Below the pieces are notes generated by a model. The model was not told where the DNA came from. It worked only from the letters and a program-made list of their open reading frames with translations, and did no database searches. A stretch of 64,000 bases of DNA from Rotaria macrura (taxonomy: Eukaryota; Rotifera; Eurotatoria; Philodinida; Philodinidae), in the NCBI GenBank assembly GCA_900239685.1, contig OENT01000104.1, forward strand, positions 150,826-214,825. The letters are read 5' to 3'. Within the stretch, counting starts at the first letter, position 1, and the number at the start of each line of letters is the position of its first letter. This document shows positions 24,688 through 37,018 of this stretch, one piece after another. The position numbers and the translations under genes are program-made.

Positions 24688-27600
24688 TCATTTGCTTGTC
24701 CCTGTACCAATGTAATCGATTACGGCAGACCGTAGAAAATGTAATCTTTGTTCTTCATCAAGTTTTAGCTGATTGATCTCTTGATCACGTTGCCTCAATG
24801 TCGTTTGTAACTCATTGACGCGGTTTTCAAGTTCACGGATTGTATTTCGATCATTAAAACGTTGATCTATGAATAATAAAATTTTACAAGAAAAAAACAA
24901 ACCAGCAAATAAACACTACGTCTTTGACTTACCTTTTAATTCGTTTTCTAATCGTTTAACATGATCTTTTAACTCCTCGTTCATATCAATATCCTTTTGA
25001 ATTAAACGCAATTTTTTGTCATAGTCTGTTCTGGTTTTTTCGCGAGATTCAAGAATTTCAGCATCTTTATCAACAATTACCTGAAAAGAAAATAGCAGCA
25101 TGATTCAAACAGAATAATTCGATAATTAAATAAATTTTACCATTTGTACAGATTCTATTTGTCGTTTAAGTGATTCGATTTCAACTGATTGAAAATTTAG
25201 TTTTTGTTGCAACTCTCGATAAGCAATTAATTGTTGATTGTAGTGAGACTTTGAAAAATAGAATATATTTAATTATACAGTAAAATCATTTTTTTCTAAA
25301 TATTAGTCAATTTCTTCAAACTGTCATTTCTGATAGTAAATATTTTCGATATGAATTAGTCACTTTAGATTGTTCTCGAATTTGAGAAAATTCTAACATG
25401 AACATTTCTTCATGTTTTACATTGATTACACCGGCAGATTTCTATGAAAAAAATAGTCATGTTCAATGCCTTATGTTCAATCAGAAATAATGAATCTCAT
25501 GAACCTAACTGTCTGCAATGCTCAATTACTTTTCACAACTGTTTTTAGTTGTACAATAGTCGTAAATCGGATTATATTTATTAAACGCATGGACAAATCG
25601 TTTTGATTTCAAAAGGAGTGTTTCGATCAGAGGCAGATCTATTCCAACAATCCAAGAAACAATAAATAACTTAAAATGGCATGTAGTAATACGATATAAT
25701 ATAATATTGTATATTCTAACATATAAGATTAGTTATGTAGGTGGGATGGATAATATATTCTATTCTCTCAATCTATAAGAACTTCTTGGAGAGTCTATTC
25801 AATAGAGCAATTGTCTGCTATTGGGCCTTCAATCGACTACGTTTAGATGGTGAATTCCTGGAGTAAAAAATGTGTATGTTTAGAAGTAGTGCAAGGAATC
25901 TATCAATGTAGATTCCGATGCATATGGATGTTAGGGGTGAACCTTCTCGGCTACTCGAAAATGTAATTAACTTTACCAACATCTATCTTCTATTCATATA
26001 TATATATATATATATATATATTCATACTAATCTAAGAGAAGACAATAGATATTGAAGTACGAAGTGATAGAGTAGAATCAGTAACCTGAACTTTTTAATA
26101 ATTCATTTGTAGAAAATGAGAAAAAAATTACAAGTTAAGCCACGTAACCTTAACATCTCACATGTCTCCCGTCGGATAACAACTGAAAACAAGATAGTCT
26201 AATAAGTGGGAAACGAGAATCAAATCATAGTTGATGTGTTAATTCATAATTTTTTAATAGATCATAATTTTGCATTCGAATATTGTAGATGAAGTCTTCA
26301 AATGTCGTTCTTAACATAAATAGAACTCTTCAAGTACAAGATCAATGCAATAGAATCTAGTCTTAATTGGTATTTATGAACAAATTCTATCAGTCATTCT
26401 TTGGAAAAGAAATTCACATATTGTAAAATTAGAATAACTGAAACGAGAAATTTCACTTAGCATAGCTCCATGTAGCTCGATACTATAAATAAGATACGAT
26501 TAAGATACTTCTAAAATGTCTGTTGAATATTCATGATATAAAGATTAAATTTTGTCTTATGATTTAAAGAATGATGATTACCTCAAGTTCGTCTTTAGAA
26601 CTATTTAATGTGCGTAAACGATCTTCCAGTTCTTGTTGTTTTTTTTCTTCTTCCTTTTTTATCCGAAGTTTTTCTTCTTGAAATGTTTGATCATGATCTA
26701 ACTTTTGTGTTGATATAGTTGACTTGAGTGAATTGATTTCCTTGAAATAAAATAAATAAAAATAATATCATTAAGTTAGACAAGAAACATGCGATTCTTA
26801 CTCGTTCAAGCGATGTTCGTATATTTTCAAGTTTACTTATTTGTTCTTTCAATGTTTGTTCTGTAGATAGATGAGCTTCCTTTAAACGTTGTAGATCTCT
26901 ATTTGCTATTGATTCATGATCTTTTAAATCTTCCTTATGCTTTAATTTTAATCGTTGAATTTCATCATCAGCCGTTGCTAGCTTTAATTGATGATGACGA
27001 TCATTGACTGCTACCTATGTAAAGACGATGATCTATTTTCTCTTCGAAAAGCAAATACTTCGCAATTCGAACATACAGTTTCTCCAAGTTCATGAATTGT
27101 TGTTTGAAGTTTTTCATTTTTTCGTTCAAGATCATGAAGTTTTTCATTTAAACGTCTTTGTGCTTCTAAACTTTCATTTAAATCTCGTTGAAGTTTTTCT
27201 TGAATATCAATTAAATCCTAAATGATCAAATAAACTTAGTACATGGAAGATATTCGACATGTACATTACATCTTTTTCTTGTTTAGATTCTCTTCGAATT
27301 TTGAGTATCGTATCTTGTTTGTCGATTTCGACTTTTTTCATGGCATTTTGTACATCATCGTATCGTTGTCTACCTTCGGCAATTTCAGCTTCAAGTACAG
27401 CATTTTTAGCTGATATTGCATCAAATGATAGTTTTCGATCATCTAATGCCTCTTGTAATTTTTTTAATTTTTCAGCTAATGATCTATTGATGATAAAAAA
27501 AAAGAAACATCATAATCAGCTCGTTTTTAGTACGATTGATTTGAAAAAAGTATATGCTCGAGTACTTTTTCAATTAACTTTCATAGGAATATAATAGAGA

Positions 27601-30008
27601 TTTTCACTGAATATTATTTAAAAAATGTACAGTCGAAGTCTGCTAAGTATCGCAAAATATATGTCGACAATAAGGATAAACGAGTAGATGAGTGTCCAAT
27701 TAAGAATTTCCAAAATTTTCTACTTTTTGTTAATATATTTCTCTTTGAATTTTAATGTTTCACTTCAACTAGTTAAATATCAAAGCATCTCTTTGGATTC
27801 ATCGAAAGTAAACATACATGATTTACTCTGTTCAAGACTTATTGGATTTTATTAAATTATTTTCATAGCACTAACTGACTGCATTGAAACAATCGATAGT
27901 TGTTCAACGTACGAATTTCATTCAGCTGCTGATTAGTTCGATGAGTAATTGTCATTATAGATGTTCAAATCCTTTCAGTTAATTTACATGATCTACAACT
28001 TCCGTTTTTCAATTTCTAGATAGGAATAATCTACTATGTTAAGTCGAATCCAGTCCTGAAAATGACAAATTGAAACTATTTGTCTTTCAGTCATTCAAAA
28101 TAGAAATATCTTTCGCAGATCTTCATCTAGATATGAATTTTTTGTCTGATTGTCAATCGGTTCATGCTCCATTCCATTAGAACTCAACATAGTCGAAATT
28201 TCTCCTTTTTTTCTAAGAATAAAACTTATCTATTCGTATTCATAATCAATTGAAAACAGACTCTACTATGGCACTTTTAAATATTAGAAAATGACTTACT
28301 TGTTTGCTTTAAGCATTGATTGTTCTTGAAGTGACATACGTGTTAATGATGTTGTTATTTGACGATCTTTATCTTCATGCACATTTTGTAATTGTCGTGA
28401 AAGTATAGCCATATTTTGTGAATGTCCAAAATGCATTTGACGTTGTTCACTATTTTTCGATAATGCATTAGCTAATATCAATCAAAAGAAAAACAAAACT
28501 ACTCTTAAAATCATACGCATAATAAAGAATAACGCAAAAAAGAACATACCAATACTCTGCATAATATCGTCAGGAACATTATTACCGATCAATTGTAGAT
28601 CACTTAAAGCTAAATTTGATTCACATAATGCTAGAAAAGCTCGACCACCAATTAGTCCAACATTATTCCAACGAAGATCTGTTTATGTTTAGTCAATAAA
28701 ATTTTTTCTGTTAAAATTTGTAATTTTTGAATACACACCTATAGCACGTAATGTTGTATTTCGTTTTAAAGCTGATACTAGTTCCGAAGCGCCAACATGA
28801 TTTATATCATTATTACGTAGATCAAGATCAATTAATGCTTTATTATCAGCAAGTGCATCGCAAAAAACACTAAATGCTGGAGAATTCATAGCACCTAGTT
28901 GGTTCCATTCTAATCGTAAACTAGAAAGAGGTTACGAAATTTAAAAAAAAAGTTCTTAGTTTTCTTTTATTTTTCACAGAGATTTCTATGATAGAATTCA
29001 TCTCAAATAGAATGAAAATGAAAAGAGATCATTGTTGTAAATAAGAATTCTGACTCTCTTTAGAAATCATGAATATCTACACATGGCATAGGGTTTTATT
29101 TAGAGAAGAAAACTCAATTTTTACTCGATTCTAGAAGAATTAATAGAGGAGCTACTTTAAAATTCCTAGTACGAAAACGTTCGCTTCAGATTCTACTTTT
29201 AGAAAACAAGAATCGAATAAAAAACAGTAGCTATGACCTCAACATACAACAAAATAAGAAACAAAGCCAAACGAGAATTTTCGTTTGTAGCGATGGTCTC
29301 TCGAAATTCATACGTGTATGAAAGTTTTTTTGTCGACATCTACGAAGTGTCACAGATTATAATTAGAAAAAGTCTCTAAATTATTTCCAAGGAGTGTATT
29401 ACTATCAAAAGTCAGAAGTTTTTGCGTTTCAACTGAATACAATTGATGTAATTTTCAATACTTACGTTCGAAGTGTTTGATTTCTTCGTAAAACTTTAGC
29501 CAGTGCTTCCGTCCCAGCGCCTTGAATACCATTACCCTGTTTTTATTTTGCTTTGATGAAGAAAATCTAGAGCAAAATCCTTAGAAATCATTTACCTTTA
29601 GTTCTAATATTTTACATGTCGTATTTGTCACGAGTCCATGCAGAAGAGCCTGCAAGGCTGTTAATGAATAAACATGGATCAAATTAAAGAAAAAAGCATT
29701 CCAAAGGAATTCACAGTTTACCATCACTTGATAAATTGCAATCATTAAGATGAATACTGGTAAATATGAAATCATGTGTTAGTATTTTTCCTAATATTGA
29801 ACATTGCGATTCCGAAACATTGAATGATGACAAGTTTAAACTTTTTGTTTTATTATCTTCACCAGAAACTCTTTAAACCAATCAACAAGGCAATGACTTT
29901 ATAGAAATTCTTTTTAACATACTTTTGAATTTCGCCTAACAATAATTCATTAGGTTCAACATGATATGTTTTACAATATTCTTGATAGAGTTTTTTAAAT
30001 TGATCCAT
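24688..30008 (-). CDS. LRRC45: leucine-rich repeat-containing protein 45 (centrosome linker)
   Basis: Fifteen exons, all phases agreeing: 30008-29923, 29870-29722, 29657-29596, 29536-29466, 28920-28739, 28678-28550, 28471-28300, 27483-27270, 27217-27077, 27014-26802, 26740-26582, 25441-25364, 25248-25141, 25080-24933, 24866-24688 (2091 nt, 696 aa; the human protein is about 670). The N-terminal third is ribonuclease-inhibitor-type LRRs ([34 protein letters not shown]), which match LRRC45 closely in order and spacing. From about residue 235 to the end it is a nearly continuous coiled coil ([15 protein letters not shown].., RLENELK..). Family knowledge: LRRC45 is a fibre-like linker at proximal centriole ends needed for centrosome cohesion, and also acts at the cilium base. 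The start at 30008 gives [12 protein letters not shown], matching the family N-terminus. The largest intron (1140 bp, 26581-25442) has nothing recognised in it. Confidence 0.93.
25996..26021. repeat. (AT)n microsatellite
   Basis: A pure AT dinucleotide run of about 26 nt inside an LRRC45 intron. Shorter AT runs recur near 1524, 4727, 6030, 46449, 54200, 54246 and 54417. Confidence 0.9.
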
Positions 30009-33000
30009 TGTATTATTCTTTTTTGAAAATCGAATAGGACTAGTATGAAATTATTATATCAATCAGCCATATTACCATTACGTTTTGACTCGTATCTTTG
30101 CAACCGTTTACTTTTTGAAACCTTTTGCTATAATAGACGCGCTCAAGGATTAATTGATTCGAAAAGTTGTAAAGTTTCTATGAGATTTCGCAAATATTTG
30201 AATTATTAACAGATTCAAGTCGCACTAGATGTCGCTATGAACGTGATCGAATACGACGAGGTGGATAGTTTGCAACAGACTATAACTAAAAACTATTGAA
30301 ACTCTATACAGATCAAGTGAATCTTTGAGAAACATGTCGATCTGTCACCAAAAAATGCTGTGAAATCCAAGCTAAAAGAATGTGTTGAAGTTGAAGATAA
30401 AAATAGTGGCTGTCTAGAACACAGTTTACGTACTTCATATACAGAGAAAAATGGCCCGTATATAGGGCGTTTTTGATCGAATATGGCTGTATTTCACCTT
30501 ACTACATGGCTCACTATTACAATCCTATATTTTCGTAACTGTGTACCGTGAAAACGATCGCTTGTGGAGAGCTTCACAGATCAACTACAGACTTCGGCTA
30601 CAAATATCGTAAACGACTATATCTTTGTTCGTTGATAACCGTGTTCGTCCGTATATAAAACGGACATTTACGATCGCAATACACTCTCGATATTATTGAG
30701 CCATGTATTTCACCGTATTTTCTACGTAAATGATCGGTTGCGATCGTACTTGTTCCAGCCGGATTCTTACTGTCCGCTTAATAATGACGTTCGTCTTTCA
30801 TCACGAACGATGAATAGACATCGTTGATGTACAATAACAACATGCTACAGTAGCAGTGCTTTAATAATATATGAAACACTTATTTCGGGTACCTGCAAAG
30901 ACTTACATAAAAACTGATAGAACAATTTATTACCAAACAGACAGAACGCAGCAATATACTAATGATTAGAAACAATAACGAGCATGTTTCGAAGTCCAGT
31001 TCAACAAAGATTTCACTACAAGCTATAGAGATACGTATCCAAGTCCTTTGTTTGCTCTTCAGAGATTGAATCCTTCTAAGTGATTATAATGATATCTAAT
31101 GAAGATATTTCAATGTAGAAAAATCTCAATATATTAAAAACTTGCAAACAACAATAAGAATAGATGGAATTCGTTCAATATTTCTTATCATGTACTGAGG
31201 ATTTCTTTAATGTTATGAAGGAAATGGCATGATGAATACTTTTTTGTTCATTTGTTGTCGACCTAAGAAACTGACGGTAAGTAACATCTTCATATTCTTT
31301 CCAACTTCATCACTTGAATTAGTCTATATCGGCATTATTATTTTTCATTTCATTTCATTTGAAAGATATCCGAATAACTAGGAAAACTCTGATTTTCTCT
31401 ATAGAAATCATAGAGAATGTGACAAGTTGACATTACTTTTATTTGCTTACATAGAACACATTTGATTAGAAATCATTAATCAAAAAAATGTTTGCAAGAC
31501 ATCAAATAAAGGACGGTTAGGCTTCTTCGTACATGTACGCATGGAAAGATAAGCATGATACAGAGCAAGTTCTCTAGTTTTTCAACCAAGTTTAGATGCC
31601 TGATATAGGCTCTGATAAGTTTATTTCAGATTCAAAGATCACCTCAAGTGTAAAAAAATACTTTTATAATGGTTTCACGTGAAAATGATCGTCACCAATA
31701 GTTTCCCTTCACATAATTTGAGTTGTAAAACGACTATATGAGAATCATTGGTGAGAAATATGCGTGATCTGTTGACATACTTCGATTGTGAAATTAGACA
31801 TTTTTATCAGAATCGTACCTTATGATAGATAAGATTAAAATATGTGAAATTTTCATAATAACAAACTACTATAATTAAAAATTAGTTTCTCTTGTATACA
31901 CATGGCCAATTACGTGTTCGATTAAACCAAATTACAGTGAAAATTCAGCATATTCATTGACTGAAAAATCATTAATTAGTGGCCACGATCCTTTTAGCAT
32001 GACAACGAGACTGTTCCTTATTTACGATGTTGTAAAATTTTTGAATGAATCAAAGTTTACTTTTGAAATCAACTCTCGCGTATCGTTTTCTCTACATAAA
32101 TCTCATTTACAATCAATTTTTAGATGTATACGACTTGATCCACAATTTCATGATGGGCGCATGGTCCTTTACAATACAAGAAACTATGATACTAATCATA
32201 TCCGAATTGACTTGTATCTGAGACAATCTAGAGCCGACTATTAGTCATGTCATACAGATGAAATAGAATGAACCAAATCTTTGCCGATCACACTTACCCA
32301 AGACACTGATGAATATTTTATGTTCATCTTGTAGTCTTAATAGTTCATTATCATAGTCTTTTCCCTTTTTTTTCTCTATTTCGATAAATTTTATTGTCAC
32401 TTGTCTGCTTTTGTTCTGAAGCACTAACATCAATACGAAAAATATTTCTGACGACCGCTCATTCGCAGACATCAATATTAATTTAGTCACGAGCTGGTTT
32501 TAGTAAATTGTGTGTAATATCTAAGTTGTTTTCTGCTTTTACATAGTAAATATATTTGAATATGACAAATTCAGGTTTCTTTTATTGCACGATGCATCAT
32601 GTATAAGACGTATATAAACTTTAAATACGCTCTCAATCATTTGGTGATCAGGAGAAATAGATGTATTTTCAATAATACCACAATCAAAAGTAGATATAGG
32701 ACCATTAAATGAAACGAAGTCGATTGAATTTCACCAAAAAGTTGGTGGTAGCGTCCAGATTTTGGGGGTATAACTACATACTGCTAGTTTAATAAAGGAA
32801 TAATCATGGGTATTTTAGGAATAATTCGTGAACGAAGAGAGCTATAGAGCTGCGATTTTTATTAGTTAATAGAGAAAACATCCACATCTTGTTTTTTATT
32901 ATATTATAAAAGACAAAGTCATGGTAAAATCAATTCTTAATGTAAAATATTTGTAAAACATAGATGAAAGTAATTTATCATGCAGATGAAATTTTTGTTT

Positions 33001-33688
33001 TTGTTTTGATTTATCTAGAGAAACTTCATATCCATAGTTCAAACTACAATAATAATGATTATTTTTCAAACTTCTAAATTTTCAGTTGAATGTCGCAGAA
33101 AATATGGTTGCTTCTTGATTTTTTCTCAAAAGTATGATCTGAACGTCGAAGGATTTCTCTCCATTTTTTCAATGTTTTGTAAAATGGTAAATTTTAAAAT
33201 AATTTCACCTTATATACAATTGGCGTAAGACACCTTCTGATTTTTTCTCTTTCGACTGATGAAAATCACTTGTTCATTGTTCGTTCTATTTCAGACAGTA
33301 TTTTTCTATCTAACTTGATGTCAATCTAGTACTTTATGATTGCATTAAAAACAAGATCGAATGTATTTTGAATCGATGAACAGATTTACTTGTGTCAAAA
33401 TCAATTCTGTTTGCATACATCTGAAAATATGCGAAGCTAATCAAATAATGATAGAACACTAATAGATTTCGTTGAAACCATATGAACTCCGCTAAAACTT
33501 TATTAACGAAAAAAGAAACTGCAAAACCCATAATAAAAATCCTGACAAACAGATTCAAACAATGAGATTTGAGTCATTTTGAAATTATTCATCATGCGTT
33601 TTCATAAATATTCAGCTAACTCAACGATAATACTGAAAAAAATCCAACAAAAACTAGTCGTTTAAATAAAATTTTCATGGATGTGATT
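30009..33688. other. intergenic region between LRRC45 and the hAT-like element
   Basis: No gene is supported. A locally GC-richer patch (about 30430-30770, recurring CGATCG/CGTA words and a repeated tgtatttcacc) may be an old repeat. One possible orphan coiled-coil exon on the minus strand is listed separately. Confidence 0.45.
32298..32415 (-). other. possible orphan coding exon (coiled coil)
   Basis: On the minus strand an acceptor-like gtgcttcag is followed by 39 open codons (NKSRQVTIKFIEIEKKKGKD..ELLRLQDEHKIF) and a good donor (CTTGG/GTAAGTG). The charged heptad pattern and splice signals look exonic. No partner exon was found in either direction, so a decayed gene fragment or chance is possible. 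Confidence 0.22.
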
Positions 33689-33847
33689 GCTAAAAGTAGA
33701 GTCCTGCGGGACAGTCCCGAATCCCGAAAAATCCCGCTTATCCCGTCCCGCGGGACAAACGGGGCTGTCCCGATAATTTTTCGGGACGGGACAAACGGGA
33801 ACGGGACTAATCAAAAAAATTCGGGACGGGACAAACGGGATTCGGTA

Positions 33848-33913
33848 NNNNNNNNNNNNNNNNNNNNNNNNNNNNNNNNNNNNNNNNNNNNNNNNNNNNN
33901 NNNNNNNNNNNNN
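33848..33913. other. assembly gap (66 N)
   Basis: A run of N inside the hAT-like element, just after the left subterminal repeats; probably unresolved repeat sequence, true length unknown. Confidence 0.98.
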
Positions 33914-34068
33914 AAAATTAGTCGATACGAAAATTGATCGATACGAAAATTAGTCCATGTAAAAGTTACTCGATACAAAAGTTATTCGAAACGAAAATTA
34001 ATTAACGTTAATTGTGCGATACAAAAACTTATCGATGCGAAAATGAATTGACATGAAAAATACTCGAG
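33914..34068 (+). repeat. degenerate tandem repeat, period about 17-19 nt
   Basis: Eight or so imperfect copies of a unit close to tcgatacgaaaattagt run directly from the N gap into the hAT-like element, drifting progressively (cgatacaaaagttatt, cgatgcgaaaatgaatt). The array probably continues into the gap and explains it. Confidence 0.6.
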
Positions 34069-34830
34069 TTTAATGAAAAGAGAATCATCTTCTAAAACTT
34101 GCAGTTGATAGCTACTATTATAATAATTTAAATAATAAAAAAATAAATTTCAAACAATCATAGAACAATTATAGACATAAAAAAGCACATGTTTATCTGA
34201 TATATGGGGTATTGTTATAGAGATAGATTACTTTAAATGAACTTTTATACTTTGAATAAAATCTATCACAATAAACTCGGTTTTACTAATCTAATAATGA
34301 CAAGATCCAAATGTTCTTGATAATTTATATTAAGAGCTAATTTGCTATGTAAACAGGAGTGTATTTTTTTTCTCAAATATTTACATTTGCACATTTATTT
34401 CAGCACAACAAGCGGCGTGGGTGTAGATTTTCGATCTATCCAAACTTCAGTCACACACATATGGACACACCCTGATTATTAATTCAAATTTCTACTTGAG
34501 AGTACCAGTTGCTATTTTTATTAAAAAAGACTTAACTTTAGTCTTACATTTCTCGATCTCTTTTCATATTGATCAAGTTCTTACTACTCTATTTTCCAAT
34601 TGATTGTATAGAAAAGGTTTCTTGTTTTCGTCGGAGGAACGATACGGCATATTAACACTTTTTGTCAACGGGACAAACGGGATTTTGCGGGATAACTCGA
34701 AAAAATTCGGGACGGGACAAACGGGAACGGGACTAATCAAAAAACTTCGGGACTATTCGAAATTTTACGGGACGGGACAAACGGGATTCGGGACAATCGA
34801 AAGTTTGTCCCGCAGGACTCTAGCTAAAAG

Positions 34831-36407
34831 TAATGAAGGTCATGAACAATTTTAGAAGCTAACAGAGAGAATAAGTACTGGGCTCTAGATTTTTAACATG
34901 TCAAATAGCAAATAGCTACACATCGCTATCAATGAAACCATAGAAGACAAAATCTATTTTAACGCAATAATCGTGTTGAATCTTTCAAAAATTTCATATT
35001 CTTTTGATCCTAAACTGAGAATACTGCATCAGACAATCGCCTTCTTCTGCTGCTTTACTATTATGGAAACAGAATTGAAAATTTAGTTACAGAATCAAAC
35101 AGATATCTACTAGTTATAGACATATTTGCACGCATGTTAGCATTATTTTTCATGAAATCAAATTAGGCTCTCATACATTGTTTATGAATCTGGCAGATCT
35201 CAATATGATACAAAAATGCTATAAATGCTCTCGTTGTTTGATTGCTGCGTATCACGCATCGCTGATCATTACTATTAGATACATATCAAGTTCGTATACA
35301 TAATACAGTCATTCAGGTACAAATATTAACAGATGGCAATGTTACGTACAGTAAATGATAACAAGTCACTTTTTTGTTCCTTTTATTTCTATGAGATTTC
35401 AATAAATTGAACGGTCATAATGTTTCAAAACAGTGTTCAAAAAATTTTTTTCTTTTTCATTCATCGATCTAGGAAGATAAATTGTACTAAAAAAGGTCCC
35501 TAGATCCTATAGTTATTTTTACAAGCATCAGATATGACTGGAAACGTGGCTCATTTCCATTTCTATTGGTCATCCATAGGAAAATATTTTCATCAACGAA
35601 ACAGGCGATGAAATAAGTCAACATATGACGTTGAATTTGTAATCTATTAAATTTATTCTGTAAAAATAGCGTACGCTGATCGTAGTAGATGAAACCAATG
35701 GAAGATTCAATTCTTCCTGTAAGTTATTTTAATCGTGACTCTACCATGTTATTAAAAACATGTCAATAAACAATGATTACATGTGCAAATATATGTTTAA
35801 TTATCCATCGCATGTTTTAGATAAGTCAAACAACAAAAAACAATAAATCATCATATAATATCGCATACGATATCATATCATTCTATGAATTCCATGGTAA
35901 CTTTTCAATGAAATAAGACAAATGATTCCTATCATATACATTCGTTAGTGTGAAGTATGTTTTCTCCTTAGAAATATTTATAGATAGATAGAGATAGTTT
36001 TTTCAATCTTTTTCTTGTTCTCTGCAAATTTTTTTTTCATCGACTGCAACCAAGTCACTCTTGTTCATTCTTGCCGTTCTTTTCTAGATGTTTTAGTATT
36101 TCATGAAAGAAAAAGGATAAGAAAGGAGAAAGACAAATAGAAAAGAGAATAATAAATACGAGAAAAAGTCTCACATAAACTGGGTAGAAAAGAAATTCAA
36201 CTAAACATCAAATTTTATGTTTTAAAGAACAAGAAAAAGTTCAAATGTCGGTCAGTAATAACTTCAAAATGTAAATTGAACAAAAAGAAACAAAAGGGAA
36301 CGTTTTCTATTTAGCATGGGTACGGAAATTTATCAAATCGTCAAATAGAAGGTAGGGAGAAGCATAACATCGAATTGAATTCTTTCTTTTTTTGGTTTAT
36401 TTTCTTC
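34831..36407. other. intergenic, nothing firmly supported
   Basis: A 10-codon exon-like piece (ATG at 35689, donor at 35719, phase 0) could be an alternative first exon of the downstream EF-hand gene, joined to an acceptor at 36421-36422. Nothing else is seen. Confidence 0.35.
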
Positions 36408-37018
36408 ATGATAGAAATACAGGAAGCATTTAATATTTTCGATCAAGACAGAAGTGGAACTATATCATCATCTGAACTTCGACAAGTATTAATTGCTTTA
36501 CATTTTAAACCAACAGATAGTTTTCTTCAAAAAGTAATGAAAGAAATGGATACCGATGGTACGTGACTTGCATAAAAATGAAAATGAAAATTTCGCGATA
36601 TATATTATTTTTTTTTAGGTAATGGTACTGGTAAGTTATTTTGTAAACATAAATTTTCACAGAGAGAAAGAACAAAAGAATAAATCTTCATTTTTATGTA
36701 GTTGAATTCGATGAGTTTATTAAAGTGATGGGAAAAGTTTATGAACGAAAATTTTCAGACGACGAAATGCGTCGAGCATTTAAATGTTTCGATACAGATA
36801 ATTCTGGTAAAGGAAACAACAACAAATTTGATTAATTTATTAATCATATTTGTTTATTTGCATTAGGTTATATCACAACAGATGAACTACATAATGTTTT
36901 GCGGCAATTAAATCAAAATATGAGTGAAAGACGCATTGCTGAAGCTTTACGTCAACTAGATAGTGATCAAGATGGCAAAATTAGTTTTGAAGAATTCATG
37001 CAGATTTTTCAAGAATAA
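36408..37018 (+). CDS. calmodulin-like four-EF-hand calcium sensor
   Basis: Exons 36408-36558, 36619-36630, 36702-36806 and 36867-37018 agree in phase (420 nt, 139 aa with this start). All four EF loops are canonical: DQDRSGTISSSE, DTDGNGTVEFDE, DTDNSGYITTDE, DSDQDGKISFEE, so all four should bind calcium. Spacing follows calmodulin, but the helices are too divergent for calmodulin itself, and centrins usually have degenerate loops, so calmodulin-like is the safest name. Exon 2 is only 12 nt and supplies the GNGT part of loop 2; without it the loop is destroyed. The start is uncertain: ATG at 36408 (MIEIQEAF) sits in a pyrimidine-rich tract, so an upstream exon joined at AG 36413-36414 or 36421-36422 is possible. 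Confidence 0.85.

Larger units (their letters stand above)
33697..34822. mobile_element. non-autonomous hAT-like DNA transposon with 8-bp target duplication
   Basis: The ends are perfect inverted repeats of 17 nt: TAGAGTCCTGCGGGACA at 33697 and its complement ending at 34822. They are flanked by the identical 8-mer GCTAAAAG (33689-33696 and 34823-34830). An 8-bp duplication and a TAGAG-type terminus are hAT hallmarks. Both subterminal regions carry clustered ACAAACGGG words (three in each); AAACGG is also the hexamer bound by maize Ac transposase subterminally. A segment of about 55 nt (ttcgggacgggacaaacggg..) occurs in both ends in direct orientation. The interior is AT-rich and non-coding except for the N gap, which is too short (66 N as shown) to judge. 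No transposase is seen, so it would be mobilised in trans. Confidence 0.85.

Noticed and set aside
31232..31276. ATG exon-like piece (MNTFLFICCRPKKLT) with a perfect GTAAGTAAC donor
   Set aside because: Only 15 codons and no downstream partner exon in phase could be identified; likely chance.
31957..32244. 95-codon plus-strand open frame
   Set aside because: No recognisable domain, no splice context, no good initiation context; indistinguishable from random open sequence.
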